Below, piece by piece: positions 8,556 through 17,733 of a stretch of DNA of 64,000 bases. The stretch comes from Bacteroidota bacterium (lineage in GTDB: Bacteria > Bacteroidota > Bacteroidia > Chitinophagales > Chitinophagaceae). The notes under the pieces were generated by a model, which saw only the letters and a list, made by a program, of their open reading frames with translations, did no database searches and was not told where the DNA came from. The stretch lies in assembly GCA_005882315.1 (NCBI GenBank), contig VBAR01000005.1:92370-156369 (forward strand), in the 5' to 3' direction. The first letter of the stretch is position 1; the number at the start of each line of letters is the position of its first letter. The position numbers and the translations under genes are program-made.

Positions 8556-9275
8556 ATGAAAAAAGTTATCTTATCCTTTCTGTTATTGACAGGTATTTTA
8601 GTTTCCATTTTGGGTCAGGAGGTTATCAATGATGCTAACGCATCCACAAGAAATGTCAGTGGTTTTCATGGCGTTGACGTAGCTACAGGCATCACATTGA
8701 TTCTTACAGAAGGTTCTGAAGAAGCTGTTGCTGTCAGTGCATCCACAACAGAGTTTCGTGATAAAATAGTGACTGAAGTGGTAAACGGCATTTTGAAAAT
8801 TCATTATGAAACAAAAACAGGATCCATCAACAAGAAATATGAAAACAAAAGGCTTAAAGCCTATGTTTCTTATAAAAGCCTCGATTATTTGGCAGTAACT
8901 ACTGGTGCTGAACTAAGGATCAAAGGGGTTTTTAAATCTCCAACACTTGATTTAAAAGCTAATACCGGTGGAATTGTTAATGGAGAAGTAAATATTACAA
9001 CACTTAAAGTAGATCAGAATACAGGCTCCCGAATTACACTAAGTGGTCAAGTTGATAAACTTGAAGCTGAGGGTGATACAGGAAGCAGGTTTTTGGGAGA
9101 AGAACTTGCAACATCATCATGTGATATAACTGTAAGCACCGGGGCAGGTGTACATATAAGTGTTCAAAAAGAAATGAATGTAAAGGCCAATACAGGTGGT
9201 TATGTAAAGTACAAAGGTGAAGCTGGTATCAGGGATATAAAAACAAATACGGGTGGTCATGTAAGCCGCATTTAA
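8556..9275 (+). CDS. DUF2807 (head-GIN/auto-transporter adhesin-like) protein, copy 1
   Basis: Secreted protein of 239 aa, first of three tandem paralogues. Signal peptide about 1-20. The C-terminal half is a regular beta-helix-like array in which about every 19-20 residues a TG-type turn recurs (TTGAEL, NTGGIV, NTGSRI, DTGSRF, STGAGV, NTGGYV, NTGGHV), seven turns in all. The N-terminal part (ISDANA/VNDANA-like, VSGFHGVDVATGI, VAVSASTTEFRDKI) is shared with the two downstream copies. Spacing to copy 2 is 24 nt, so they form an operon. Molecular function is unknown. Confidence 0.85.
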   Translation: MKKVILSFLLLTGILVSILGQEVINDANASTRNVSGFHGVDVATGITLILTEGSEEAVAVSASTTEFRDKIVTEVVNGILKIHYETKTGSINKKYENKRLKAYVSYKSLDYLAVTTGAELRIKGVFKSPTLDLKANTGGIVNGEVNITTLKVDQNTGSRITLSGQVDKLEAEGDTGSRFLGEELATSSCDITVSTGAGVHISVQKEMNVKANTGGYVKYKGEAGIRDIKTNTGGHVSRI

Positions 9276-9299
9276 TTATTCAACTCCAAATTTTAAATC

Positions 9300-10019
9300 A
9301 TGAAAAAACTTATAGGAATAGTTACTGCGGCGTTCTTAACAATATCGGCATCGGCACAAACAACAATTAGCGATGCCAATGCAGTTGAAAGAAAAGTAAG
9401 TGGGTTTCATGCCGTTCATATTGCAAGTGGCATTGATCTCTATCTCAGCCAGGGCAATGAGGCTGTCGCCGTAAGTGCATCAGAAACGAAATACCGGGAT
9501 AAAATAAGAACTGAAGTGAAGGATGGTGTATTGAAAATATGGTATGAACACGAGGAAGGTAATATTCGTATTTCGTGGGGCAATCACAAAATGAAGGCCT
9601 ATGTATCTGCAAAAACATTGGATGGTTTAGTTGCATCGGGTGGTTCAGATGTGATCGTGGATGGAACTTTCAAAACTGATAAACTTGACCTCAAGGTATC
9701 GGGTGGCAGTGATTTTAAAGGAAGGGTTGAGGCAAGCGAAGTAAAAGCAGATGCAAGTGGCGGCTCTGATATTATTATTTCAGGCTCTGCAAAATCAATT
9801 CATATTGAAGCAAGTGGCGGCAGTGATTTTAAGGGATCTGATCTGGTTGTTGAAAACTGTTATATAGATGCCAGTGGTGGTAGCGATGTCTCTATTACAG
9901 TAAATAAAGAATTAACCGTTGATGCTACCGGTGGGAGTGATGTCCGTTATAAAGGAACAGGCCTGATCCGTGAAATAAAAAGCAGCGGTGGCGGCAGTGT
10001 AAAGAAAATTTCAAAATAA
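9300..10019 (+). CDS. DUF2807 protein, copy 2 (GGSD turns)
   Basis: 239 aa, same layout as its neighbours: signal peptide about 1-19, conserved FHAVHIASGIDLYLSQG block, then seven helix turns. In this copy the turn is almost always SGGSD (SGGSDV, SGGSDF, SGGSDI, SGGSDF, SGGSDV, TGGSDV, SGGGSV). The uniform turn within the copy, different from the other two, suggests internal homogenisation. Twenty-four nt after copy 1 and 20 nt before copy 3. Likely periplasmic or outer surface. Confidence 0.87.
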   Translation: MKKLIGIVTAAFLTISASAQTTISDANAVERKVSGFHAVHIASGIDLYLSQGNEAVAVSASETKYRDKIRTEVKDGVLKIWYEHEEGNIRISWGNHKMKAYVSAKTLDGLVASGGSDVIVDGTFKTDKLDLKVSGGSDFKGRVEASEVKADASGGSDIIISGSAKSIHIEASGGSDFKGSDLVVENCYIDASGGSDVSITVNKELTVDATGGSDVRYKGTGLIREIKSSGGGSVKKISK

Positions 10020-10039
10020 GTTTTAAATTATTAACGAAT

Positions 10040-10768
10040 ATGAAAAAGTTTTCAATAGCAATTGCAGGGTTATTTTTTTCAATGCTGTCAATTGGTCAGA
10101 GAATAAATGATGCGAATGCCGAAATAAGGGAAGCAAAGAATTTTCATGCTATAAAACTTTCCAGTGCATTTGATGTGTATATCACACAAGGCAATGAAGA
10201 ATCTGTTGCTGTGAGTGCTTCTGATGTGAAATACAGAAATGAAATTGAAGTGAAAGTAGAAGGAGGTGTTTTGTTCATCGGATTAAAAAAATCCAGCTGG
10301 ACAAAAAAATGGAATGGTAGCAAAATGAAACTCCGTGCTTATATTTCTTTTAAAAGCATTGATAAGCTGGATGTTTCAGGCGCATGTGATGTTTCCATAC
10401 AGGGAAAAATAAAGGAGGAGAATCTCAAAATAGTATTAAGCGGCGCCAGCGATATAAGGGCAAAAGAGGGAGAGTTTGATGTACAAAAAATGAATATTGA
10501 TCTGAGTGGTGCTTCAGATATGACAGTAACAGGATCGGCTTCTAATTTAAATATTAAAGCAAGCGGTGCCAGCTCATTCAAGGGTTATGATTTTAAAACA
10601 GATTATTGTGATGCCGATATAAGCGGTGCAAGCAGTATAAAAATTACAGTAAACAAAGAATTATCTGCCAGGGCAAGTGGTGCCAGCGATCTAAGATACC
10701 AGGGTGATGGATTGATACGTGATATCAAAACAAATGGTGCAAGTAGTGTATCAAGAAACAGATCTTAG
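10040..10768 (+). CDS. DUF2807 protein, copy 3 (GASD turns)
   Basis: 242 aa, last of the three paralogues. Signal peptide about 1-19, then the shared NFHAIKLSSAFDVYITQGN block. The seven turns use SGASD/SGASS (SGACDV, SGASDI, SGASDM, SGASSF, SGASSI, SGASDL, NGASSV). A strong hairpin terminator follows the stop codon. Family membership is clear; no activity can be assigned. Confidence 0.87.
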   Translation: MKKFSIAIAGLFFSMLSIGQRINDANAEIREAKNFHAIKLSSAFDVYITQGNEESVAVSASDVKYRNEIEVKVEGGVLFIGLKKSSWTKKWNGSKMKLRAYISFKSIDKLDVSGACDVSIQGKIKEENLKIVLSGASDIRAKEGEFDVQKMNIDLSGASDMTVTGSASNLNIKASGASSFKGYDFKTDYCDADISGASSIKITVNKELSARASGASDLRYQGDGLIRDIKTNGASSVSRNRS

Positions 10769-10783
10769 CTATTAAAAACTAAT

Positions 10784-10818
10784 AAAAAGAAAGGGTTCCA
10801 GTGGAACCCTTTCTTTTT
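10784..10818. terminator. Bidirectional intrinsic terminator
   Basis: A 16-bp perfect stem (10784-10799 with 10803-10818) closes a 3-nt loop; the outer part is A-run/T-run and the core is GGGTTCC/GGAACCC. It separates the DUF2807 operon from the convergent lipoprotein gene and can end both. Confidence 0.95.
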
Positions 10819-10821
10819 ATT

Positions 10822-11241
10822 TTATTGTTTAACGAGAGTTGTAGTGATCCTGTCACCGGGAACTAATTGATCTGTAATATAAATTACGAGGCTTTTACAA
10901 TCGAAGCTCTGAATGGTTGCAACATCCCCATCTACAGTAATTGTGCTTCCACTATAAGACCATGTACCCGAATAACTGCCGTTGGGTGTGCAAACTGTAC
11001 CCGCATCCTGATAGTTATAGGCACCGTTAGAATTCAATACAAGAATATCGTCTTTTTCACAGGCATCTAAAGTTGCAAAAAAGTCCTGTTCAGCAGAACT
11101 GGATGTTTGTTTGTATTTGATAGCAGTTTGGCGGTAATTTCCGGAAAGTGAAGCTGTACTTGTGGTACATTCATCTTTGTCTTTTTTACAGGAAATAACG
11201 GTTAATGCTGCAAGAGTAACAGAGAATAAAAGCTTTTTCAT
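10822..11241 (-). CDS. Small lipoprotein, lipocalin-like
   Basis: Lipoprotein of 139 aa with the signal MKKLLFSVTLAALTVISC; the lipobox Cys is residue 18. The mature part has a lipocalin-like pattern common in Bacteroidota: LSGNYRQTA, CEKDDILVLNSNGAYNYQDAG, GSYSGTWSYSGSTITVDG. Four further cysteines may form disulfides. No ligand can be inferred. It converges on the DUF2807 operon. Confidence 0.72.
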   Translation of the reverse strand: MKKLLFSVTLAALTVISCKKDKDECTTSTASLSGNYRQTAIKYKQTSSSAEQDFFATLDACEKDDILVLNSNGAYNYQDAGTVCTPNGSYSGTWSYSGSTITVDGDVATIQSFDCKSLVIYITDQLVPGDRITTTLVKQ

Positions 11242-11388
11242 GATATGATTTTAGTTAAAAATTAATAAGGTAGCGAAATTAGCAATTAGATTCCTGCCCG
11301 GCAATTGTTATCACATATATCTCTATTCAAACTTAATTATACGTTTTTAGTGTAGTAATTCTTCATCTCATAATTGAGTAGATATTTG

Positions 11389-11420
11389 TTTGGCTGCAAT
11401 GTGTAATCCGGTTACCTTTG
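11389..11420 (+). promoter_or_regulatory. Promoter of the initiator tRNA gene
   Basis: TTTG (11389-11392), 20 nt, TACCTTTG (11413-11420). A perfect match to the Bacteroidota consensus, 10 nt before the tRNA 5' end. Confidence 0.8.
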
Positions 11421-11430
11421 CACCCCACAT

Positions 11431-11502
<72 letters not shown>

Positions 11503-11623
11503 CTACAGAAAGGCCGTCCGTAAATGGATGGCCTTAATTTTCCTGGCAGTTGAACTTCAACTCATAAGGATTGATTACCTCCTCCATTCCTGCAGTTTGA
11601 AGTCAACGGCTTTAAACTTTTTC

Positions 11624-12490
11624 ATGAAAACAGGTTTCGTAAATATTTTCGGACGGCCTAATGCCGGTAAAAGCACCCTTCTGAATGCATTGATCGGTGA
11701 AAAGCTTGCAATTGTTTCATCCAAAGTGCAAACAACAAGGCATCGTATAAAAGGAATATTAACCGAAAAAGATTATCAGGTTATTCTTTCCGATACACCC
11801 GGTATCATTGAGCCTAAATATAAGCTGCATGAAAAAATGATGCATTCAGTAAAGAATGCTTTAGAGGATGCTGATATTGCTTTACTGATCGTAGATGTAA
11901 ATGAAAACATAGAGGAGTGTGATTCAATTTTTTCTTCATTGAAACTTAAAGTGCCGGCGATAGTTGTGGTCAATAAAATTGATAGGGCCAGTCAGGAAAA
12001 AATAGCAGAGGTGATCAAATATTTCAAAGAAAAGAAATATTGTACCAATACAATTACAATTTCAGCAACAAGCGGTATCAATAAAAAATCTTTCTTAAAA
12101 CCTATTTTGGAATTGCTGCCAGAAGGTGAACCATTTTATGCTGAAGATGAAATGACGGATCTGAACACAAGGTTTTTTGTTGGCGAAATAGTTCGTGAAA
12201 AAATATTTGAACTGATATCAGATGAAATACCTTACCAGGCAACTGTACTGGTTCGTGAATTCAAAGAAAAAACAACACTAGTTAAGATCACTGCTGATAT
12301 AATTGTGCAGCGGGAATCGCAAAAAGCGATCATATTGGGTGATAAAGGAGCTATGATAAAAAAGATAGGTACATTATCACGATTAGATATTGAGAAATTT
12401 CTTCAACAGAAAATTTTCCTGGAGTTGTTTGTAAAAGTGAAAGAGAAATGGCGGGACAATGATCTGTACCTGAAAGAATATGGTTATTAA
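11624..12490 (+). CDS. era: GTPase Era
   Basis: Essential GTPase of small-subunit ribosome assembly, 288 aa. GTPase motifs GRPNAGKS (10-17), DTPG (about 57-60) and NKID (about 115-118) are followed by a C-terminal KH domain (GDKGAMIKKIG). The reading frame stays open upstream to 11528, but the family begins at MKTGFVNIFGRPN, so ATG 11624 is used. der follows after 11 nt. Confidence 0.96.
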   Translation: MKTGFVNIFGRPNAGKSTLLNALIGEKLAIVSSKVQTTRHRIKGILTEKDYQVILSDTPGIIEPKYKLHEKMMHSVKNALEDADIALLIVDVNENIEECDSIFSSLKLKVPAIVVVNKIDRASQEKIAEVIKYFKEKKYCTNTITISATSGINKKSFLKPILELLPEGEPFYAEDEMTDLNTRFFVGEIVREKIFELISDEIPYQATVLVREFKEKTTLVKITADIIVQRESQKAIILGDKGAMIKKIGTLSRLDIEKFLQQKIFLELFVKVKEKWRDNDLYLKEYGY

Positions 12491-12501
12491 ATTTTAAAAT
12501 T

Positions 12502-13809
12502 ATGAGTTTTACTGTAGCGATAGTAGGAAGACCGAATGTCGGAAAAAGCACTTTATTCAATCGTTTGCTTGAACAACGGAAAGCAATTGTGGATGATGTA
12601 AGCGGTGTAACCCGTGACCGACAATATGGTATTGCAGACTGGAATGGAAAAGTTTTCAACGTAATTGACACTGGCGGTTTTGTGGCAAGAAGCGAAGATG
12701 TGTTTGAAAAAGAAATTGCGAAGCAAGTATTGATTGCGGTAGAAGAAGCCAATGCAATATTATTTATGGTAGATGCTGCTACCGGGATCACTCAATTGGA
12801 TGATGAAATGGCGGCCTTGTTAAGAACTTCAGTAAAACCAGTATTCCTTGTAGTTAATAAAGTTGATAATAGCGACCGTATGCTTGAGGCAACAGAATTT
12901 TATAGCATGGGGTTAGAAAAAATATTTTTTATTGCTGCAGCCAGCGGAAGTGGTACGGGTGAATTGCTGGATGCAGTAGCTGAATTAATTCCTGACACAG
13001 AAACAGAGGCTGATGATAAAGATCTTCCCAAATTTGCAATCATGGGTCAGCCTAATGTGGGCAAATCATCATTGCTGAATGCGCTGGTAGGGCAGGAGCG
13101 TACAATTGTAAGTAATATAGCTGGCACAACAAGGGATACTATTCATACATATTATAATCTTTTCAATAAAGATTTCATTTTGATTGATACGGCTGGTATA
13201 CGCCGCAAAACAAAAGTGCATGAAGATCTTGAGTTCTATTCAGTGATACGTGCTATCAAAGCAATGGATGAAGCAGATGTATGCTTAATATTAATTGATG
13301 CAGAAAAAGGGATCACTCAACAAGACCTGAATATATTTTCACTGGCTGCTAAAAAAGGAAAAGGAATAGTAGTGCTGGTAAACAAATGGGATTTGCATGA
13401 AAAAGAAACCAACACAGCCCGTGATTATGAAAATGAATTAAAGAAAAGACTGGCACCCTTTAACGATGTTCCAATTTTGTTTATTTCAGCAAAAGAAAAA
13501 ACGAGGATTTTCAAGGCCATCGAAACAGGATTGGAAGTGGCTGACAACAGGAGAAGAAAAATAGGAACATCAGCGTTGAATGACGTGATTCAAAAAGCAA
13601 TTGAAGCTTATCATCCACCAGTAGTAAGAGGAAACCCGGTGAAAATAAAGTATGCGACTCAATTGCCTACTCCTATTCCATCATTTGCTTTCTTTTGCAA
13701 CTTTCCGGATGATATTAAAACTCCTTACCGTAATTATCTTGAAAATCAGTTAAGGCTGCAATTCGAATTTTTAGGGGTACCCATCCGTATATACTTTAGA
13801 AAAAAATAG
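12502..13809 (+). CDS. der: Ribosome biogenesis GTPase Der (EngA)
   Basis: Tandem-GTPase 50S assembly factor of 435 aa. First G domain: GRPNVGKS (8-15), DTGG, NKVD. Second G domain: GQPNVGKS (about 183-190), DTAG, NKWD. A C-terminal KH-like domain ends the protein. Eleven nt after era, hence an era-der operon; the pairing of two ribosome GTPases is common. Confidence 0.97.
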   Translation: MSFTVAIVGRPNVGKSTLFNRLLEQRKAIVDDVSGVTRDRQYGIADWNGKVFNVIDTGGFVARSEDVFEKEIAKQVLIAVEEANAILFMVDAATGITQLDDEMAALLRTSVKPVFLVVNKVDNSDRMLEATEFYSMGLEKIFFIAAASGSGTGELLDAVAELIPDTETEADDKDLPKFAIMGQPNVGKSSLLNALVGQERTIVSNIAGTTRDTIHTYYNLFNKDFILIDTAGIRRKTKVHEDLEFYSVIRAIKAMDEADVCLILIDAEKGITQQDLNIFSLAAKKGKGIVVLVNKWDLHEKETNTARDYENELKKRLAPFNDVPILFISAKEKTRIFKAIETGLEVADNRRRKIGTSALNDVIQKAIEAYHPPVVRGNPVKIKYATQLPTPIPSFAFFCNFPDDIKTPYRNYLENQLRLQFEFLGVPIRIYFRKK

Positions 13810-13915
13810 ATCTGGCTTTATTAGGGTCTTTTATTGATTGCAAATGTTCGCTTTTAGAAGACATGTTTGCTTGAAATCAATAGTTGACTTTACCTGAGAT
13901 TTCAATTGTGAAAAA

Positions 13916-13946
13916 TTTGGTCAATTCCTTTTGGCGGCTACCTTTG
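13916..13946 (+). promoter_or_regulatory. Promoter of the small lipoprotein gene
   Basis: TTTG (13916-13919), 19 nt, TACCTTTG (13939-13946): perfect Bacteroidota consensus, giving a 5' UTR of about 30 nt. Confidence 0.8.
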
Positions 13947-13981
13947 CGCCTTCAATTTTAACCTTAAAAAAACAAAGTACA

Positions 13982-14179
13982 ATGAAGAAATTTTTTGCAA
14001 TCGCTGCAATCGCTACTGTTTTAGTTGCTTGTGGTGACGAAAAGAAAACTACTGAGGAAACAAAAGTGGTTGGTGATACTATTTCAAATGCTGCAACTGA
14101 AGCTGCTAATGCTGCAGATACTACAGGAAAAGCTGCAATGGATACTTTTAAAACTGTTGTAGATACTCTTAAGAAGTAA
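13982..14179 (+). CDS. Tiny Thr/Ala-rich lipoprotein
   Basis: 65 aa. The signal MKKFFAIAAIATVLVAC has its lipobox Cys at residue 17; the mature part is low complexity (EKKTTEETK, AATEAANAADTTGKAAMD). The frame is open to 13931, but that start would lie inside the promoter -7 box, so ATG 13982 is right. It resembles the lipoprotein at 41257 in size and layout. Function unknown; its strong own promoter suggests abundant expression. Confidence 0.7.
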   Translation: MKKFFAIAAIATVLVACGDEKKTTEETKVVGDTISNAATEAANAADTTGKAAMDTFKTVVDTLKK

Positions 14180-14203
14180 TCGTTGTACTTTTTACAATTA
14201 ATC

Positions 14204-14251
14204 TTCTTGCAAGAAGGTCCCCTTGGTCCAAGCCTGGGGGATTTTATTTTA
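14204..14251 (+). terminator. Likely terminator of the small lipoprotein gene
   Basis: A 14-nt palindrome CTTCTTGCAAGAAG (14204-14217) is followed by a CCCC/GGGG hairpin (about 14219-14242) and then TTTTATTTT. The second hairpin has an imperfect inside. Confidence 0.5.
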
Positions 14252-14355
14252 ATGACTTTACTATAGCTTTTCTCAAGTAATTGTTATCTTGTCCTTCCTT
14301 CAATCCACTTTCTTTGAAAACCTTTTCGGGATGTTCTATGAGGCAAAAATGATGT

Positions 14356-16989
14356 ATGAAAAGGTTTCGGGTTTTAATTTCTCCGTGCTTACTTATTAGT
14401 TTGGTTTGTTTTATTAAACAGGCTGAAGCCCAATTTGTGATGGGTTCTGCAACCTATTCTCAAAATCTCAACACCCTTGGGACTGGAAGTATTACTGCTG
14501 TAGGGGGTAATCTTGGAAGCCATAATGCGACACTAACTGGTTGGTATTTTGAAGAAACGGGCTCAAATCAGAATACTACGATGACTGCTGATGATGGCAG
14601 CAATGCTAACGGAGATAGTTATAACTATGGTGCAAATCTTGGTTCCGATCGTTCTTTAGGTTTACTGCAAACCGGCACATTGAATTCTTCATTTGGTTTT
14701 TATTTTACAAATAACACCGGTTTTACCATTACAAGATTATTTGTAAGGTTCGTTGGTAAGCAATGGCGTTTAGGTGAAGCAGGCAGGCTTGACAAACTCG
14801 ATTTTCAATATAGTGCCAACGCAACAAGTCTCAATAATGGAAACTGGTTTGATGCAGATGCATTGGATTTTATTGCTCCAGTAAACGTCGGTATACCGGG
14901 CCCTCTTAACGGTAATGATCCAGCTAATCAAACCACAGCTATTTATATTATCCAAAATCTTTTTATAGTACAAGGTTCATCATTTTTTATAAAATGGACG
15001 GATTTTGATGCCACTGGAAATGATGATGGCCTAGCTATAGATAATGTTGATATTGCATTCCTATTTAATCCATACAGTACAGAACATTTTCGAACAGTAC
15101 AGTCAGGTGCCTGGATAAATTTGAATACGTGGGAATCTTCACCAGATAATATATCATGGCTGCCTGCAACTACAATACCCACTGCCCATGCAGAAACAAT
15201 AATCATACGTAATAGCCATACGGTTTCTTATGCTGCTATAATAGGTGTGGATGAGTTAACGATTGCCAATGGCGGCGTACTCGATATAGTCAATGGTAAT
15301 TTTTTAATTGTAGACGGACCCGGAGATGATGTCAACATTCAGAATGGAGGTGCTATGCATTTGTCTATTGCCAATACACCGCCTAATTTTAGTGATGCAA
15401 GCGCAGTGCTTAATGTCAGCGGAGGCGGAATATTAAAGGTAAATGCAGATGGAATGACAGATGCCGGTATAGGTGTCAATTCAAATAATATAGTTTATAA
15501 GGATCAATCAATACTTGAGACAGGTATTGGGTTTTCAACTGCCGGGGTAACTTATTTTCCAAATGTAAATGCTGCAACAATTCCTGTATTTCGTACAGTT
15601 AATTTCGGCGCATTAACTGTTGGCGCCAATACAACTACTACGATCAATGGTGTATTCGAAGCAAATGGTACAGGACTATTCACCTGGGAGAATGGAGGGA
15701 ATAAGATTTTCAGAAATGGGATCAGGGGTGGCGGAAATGTTGTTGCAGATGCAAGTGCTAGTACTGCCAAATTCATTATTAACGGAACGACTGCAGAATT
15801 AGGAGGGAGTGGAAATCTTGCAGTACCGGCTATTGGTGGATTGGAAATTGGAACCAGTTCTTATGTGACCATGATCTCAAATAAAACAGTGACCGGTAAT
15901 ATTTTTCTTTTAAGTGATTCTTATGTTGAGTTAGGAAATAATTCTCTGACAGTAACTGGAACTATCGCAGGAGGTGCTAACAACAGTCATGTTATAACGA
16001 ACGCAACCGGCTTTCTTAAAATTAAAAATGTAGGGATAACACAGGTTGATTTTCCGGTCGGTCATTCAATCTCTTCATACAACCCGGTAAGTTTTTCAAA
16101 CCCAGGTACAATCATCGATTTTGATGTAAGAATAGTATCGGGTATCAGTCCATCAATTGCATTTCCTGCTTATGCTGTAAACAGGACATGGGTCATTAAT
16201 ACTTCTGCAGTGCCATCCACTGGCGTAATAACCAAATTTCAGTATGACGCGGCGCATTGCAACGTAGGGGTATTACCACAGCCGCAGCCAATGGAGCTAT
16301 TAAAAAATGTATCACTGGTATGGAATGTGATTGCGACCAATTTAAGTCCGGTTGGTTCAGATCCATTTATTGTAACAGCAAATTCTGTTACTTCATTTAA
16401 TACACCTTTTTCAGTGGGAAGAAATGGCGGATGGGCATTGCCGGTTCAATTGCTTTCATTCAATGCAGTAAAAAGAAACAATACGTCTTCAGAAATTTTA
16501 TGGGAGTTGGGAGTATGTTGCTCCCGCAATGCAAGTTTTGAAGTACAACGTTCAATTGATGGTAACAGTTTTATGAGAGTAATTACTGTTGGTGGAAGTG
16601 AAACAAACCGTTTTTATAAAACTGAAGACGATTCATTGCCCGAGGGCATGATTTATTACAGGCTTAAAATAACTGATGAAAATGGCAAGATCACTTATAG
16701 CAAAGTTATAATGATACTGAATAAAAAAACTGTTATTAATTCAGCAAGGCTATATCCATCTATTGTACTGTCTACTGCTACTCTTGATATTAATGCTGAA
16801 GAAAATAAACTGCTTGATTATATAATAACAGATATGAATGGAAGGGTACTTTCTAAAAAACAGTTACAAGTGTTACGTGGCAATAATAGAACGGAACTTA
16901 AACTGGATCATTTAGCGGTTGGTATTTTCACTATCATCATCAGCAATGGATCTAAAACTATATTTATTGGCCAGTTTGCAAGACAGTAA
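14356..16989 (+). CDS. Large secreted protein with type IX secretion C-terminal sorting domain
   Basis: 877 aa. Signal peptide about 1-25 (ending KQAEA). A long beta-rich region of repeated Gly/Asn/Thr segments includes GNFLIVDGPGDDVNIQNGG and FSVGRNGGWALPVQLLSF. After about residue 700 there is an FN3-like stretch (WELGVCCSRNASFEVQRS). The final 80 residues form a Por-type sorting domain (ARLYPSIVLSTATLDINA, ITDMNGRVLSKKQL, LAVGIFTIIISNGSK). Such proteins cross the outer membrane through T9SS and may be anchored or released. No catalytic motif is visible, so an adhesin or structural role is a guess. Confidence 0.82.
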   Translation: MKRFRVLISPCLLISLVCFIKQAEAQFVMGSATYSQNLNTLGTGSITAVGGNLGSHNATLTGWYFEETGSNQNTTMTADDGSNANGDSYNYGANLGSDRSLGLLQTGTLNSSFGFYFTNNTGFTITRLFVRFVGKQWRLGEAGRLDKLDFQYSANATSLNNGNWFDADALDFIAPVNVGIPGPLNGNDPANQTTAIYIIQNLFIVQGSSFFIKWTDFDATGNDDGLAIDNVDIAFLFNPYSTEHFRTVQSGAWINLNTWESSPDNISWLPATTIPTAHAETIIIRNSHTVSYAAIIGVDELTIANGGVLDIVNGNFLIVDGPGDDVNIQNGGAMHLSIANTPPNFSDASAVLNVSGGGILKVNADGMTDAGIGVNSNNIVYKDQSILETGIGFSTAGVTYFPNVNAATIPVFRTVNFGALTVGANTTTTINGVFEANGTGLFTWENGGNKIFRNGIRGGGNVVADASASTAKFIINGTTAELGGSGNLAVPAIGGLEIGTSSYVTMISNKTVTGNIFLLSDSYVELGNNSLTVTGTIAGGANNSHVITNATGFLKIKNVGITQVDFPVGHSISSYNPVSFSNPGTIIDFDVRIVSGISPSIAFPAYAVNRTWVINTSAVPSTGVITKFQYDAAHCNVGVLPQPQPMELLKNVSLVWNVIATNLSPVGSDPFIVTANSVTSFNTPFSVGRNGGWALPVQLLSFNAVKRNNTSSEILWELGVCCSRNASFEVQRSIDGNSFMRVITVGGSETNRFYKTEDDSLPEGMIYYRLKITDENGKITYSKVIMILNKKTVINSARLYPSIVLSTATLDINAEENKLLDYIITDMNGRVLSKKQLQVLRGNNRTELKLDHLAVGIFTIIISNGSKTIFIGQFARQ

Positions 16990-17210
16990 GCCCGATCAAT
17001 CGTTTCTATTGAGCCCTCTCAATATTTGGAAAGGTATTTTTACGAGCCTTTAAAATTTAAATCTCTAAAGCTTTGAATAGAATAAACTCCGATGTAATTT
17101 GTGTCGGCGATCTTCTACAGCTATCCTTTTTGAAACTCCCCTTAGAAATTCTTTATCGATTGAAAAGCCGGTTGAAATCCTGTTCCTAATGATAGGCCGT
17201 AACCTACTTT

Positions 17211-17729
17211 ATGAAAACACAATCCGGAATTAAAATGAAACTGCTTGCAATTTTGTTATTGCTAATGATTACAAATATATTGCCTGCCCAAAATGAAAAA
17301 GGCACACGGGAAAAATGGAAATTGGATAAAAATAAATACCTGACGGGTGGGTTGGTACTTGTCGGAGGTACTGCAAAAGGATTTAATGAAACATTACAGT
17401 TTCATTGGAAAAGCTTCAAAAAAGCCTTCCCTGATGCTAACCCCGATTGGTTTAATCCTGCTATAAGCTGGAGAAATAAGTACGAGGATGGTAACCCTAA
17501 TAATGGTGCTAATTTTCCTTTATCCACTTCTGTGCTGATCATGTTTACAGATCAATATCACCTGAATAATTTTATTAGTAGAAGTGCATTGACCACTGCC
17601 CTCGTAATTAAAATAGGGGAAAAGAAAAAACGCTTTGGCTACTATGTAAAAGATTTTCTTTTTTATACCCTATGTTACCAGGTTGGTTGGTCTGCTAGCT
17701 ACATTCCATTTAAGTATAAAAAAGTATAA
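17211..17729 (+). CDS. Hypothetical exported protein
   Basis: 172 aa, not recognised. A hydrophobic signal segment lies at about residues 9-27 (MKLLAILLLLMITNILPAQ); a start at ATG 17235 is equally possible. The body has GGLVLVGGTAKGFNETLQFH, the aromatic-rich NPDWFNPAISWRNKY and a hydrophobic C-terminal half that may contain one or two membrane helices. It ends 4 nt from the convergent DUF4954 gene. Confidence 0.55.
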   Translation: MKTQSGIKMKLLAILLLLMITNILPAQNEKGTREKWKLDKNKYLTGGLVLVGGTAKGFNETLQFHWKSFKKAFPDANPDWFNPAISWRNKYEDGNPNNGANFPLSTSVLIMFTDQYHLNNFISRSALTTALVIKIGEKKKRFGYYVKDFLFYTLCYQVGWSASYIPFKYKKV

Positions 17730-17733
17730 GCTG

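Noticed and set aside
12351..12791. 146-codon antisense frame across the era-der junction
   Set aside because: It spans two well-supported genes and resembles nothing.
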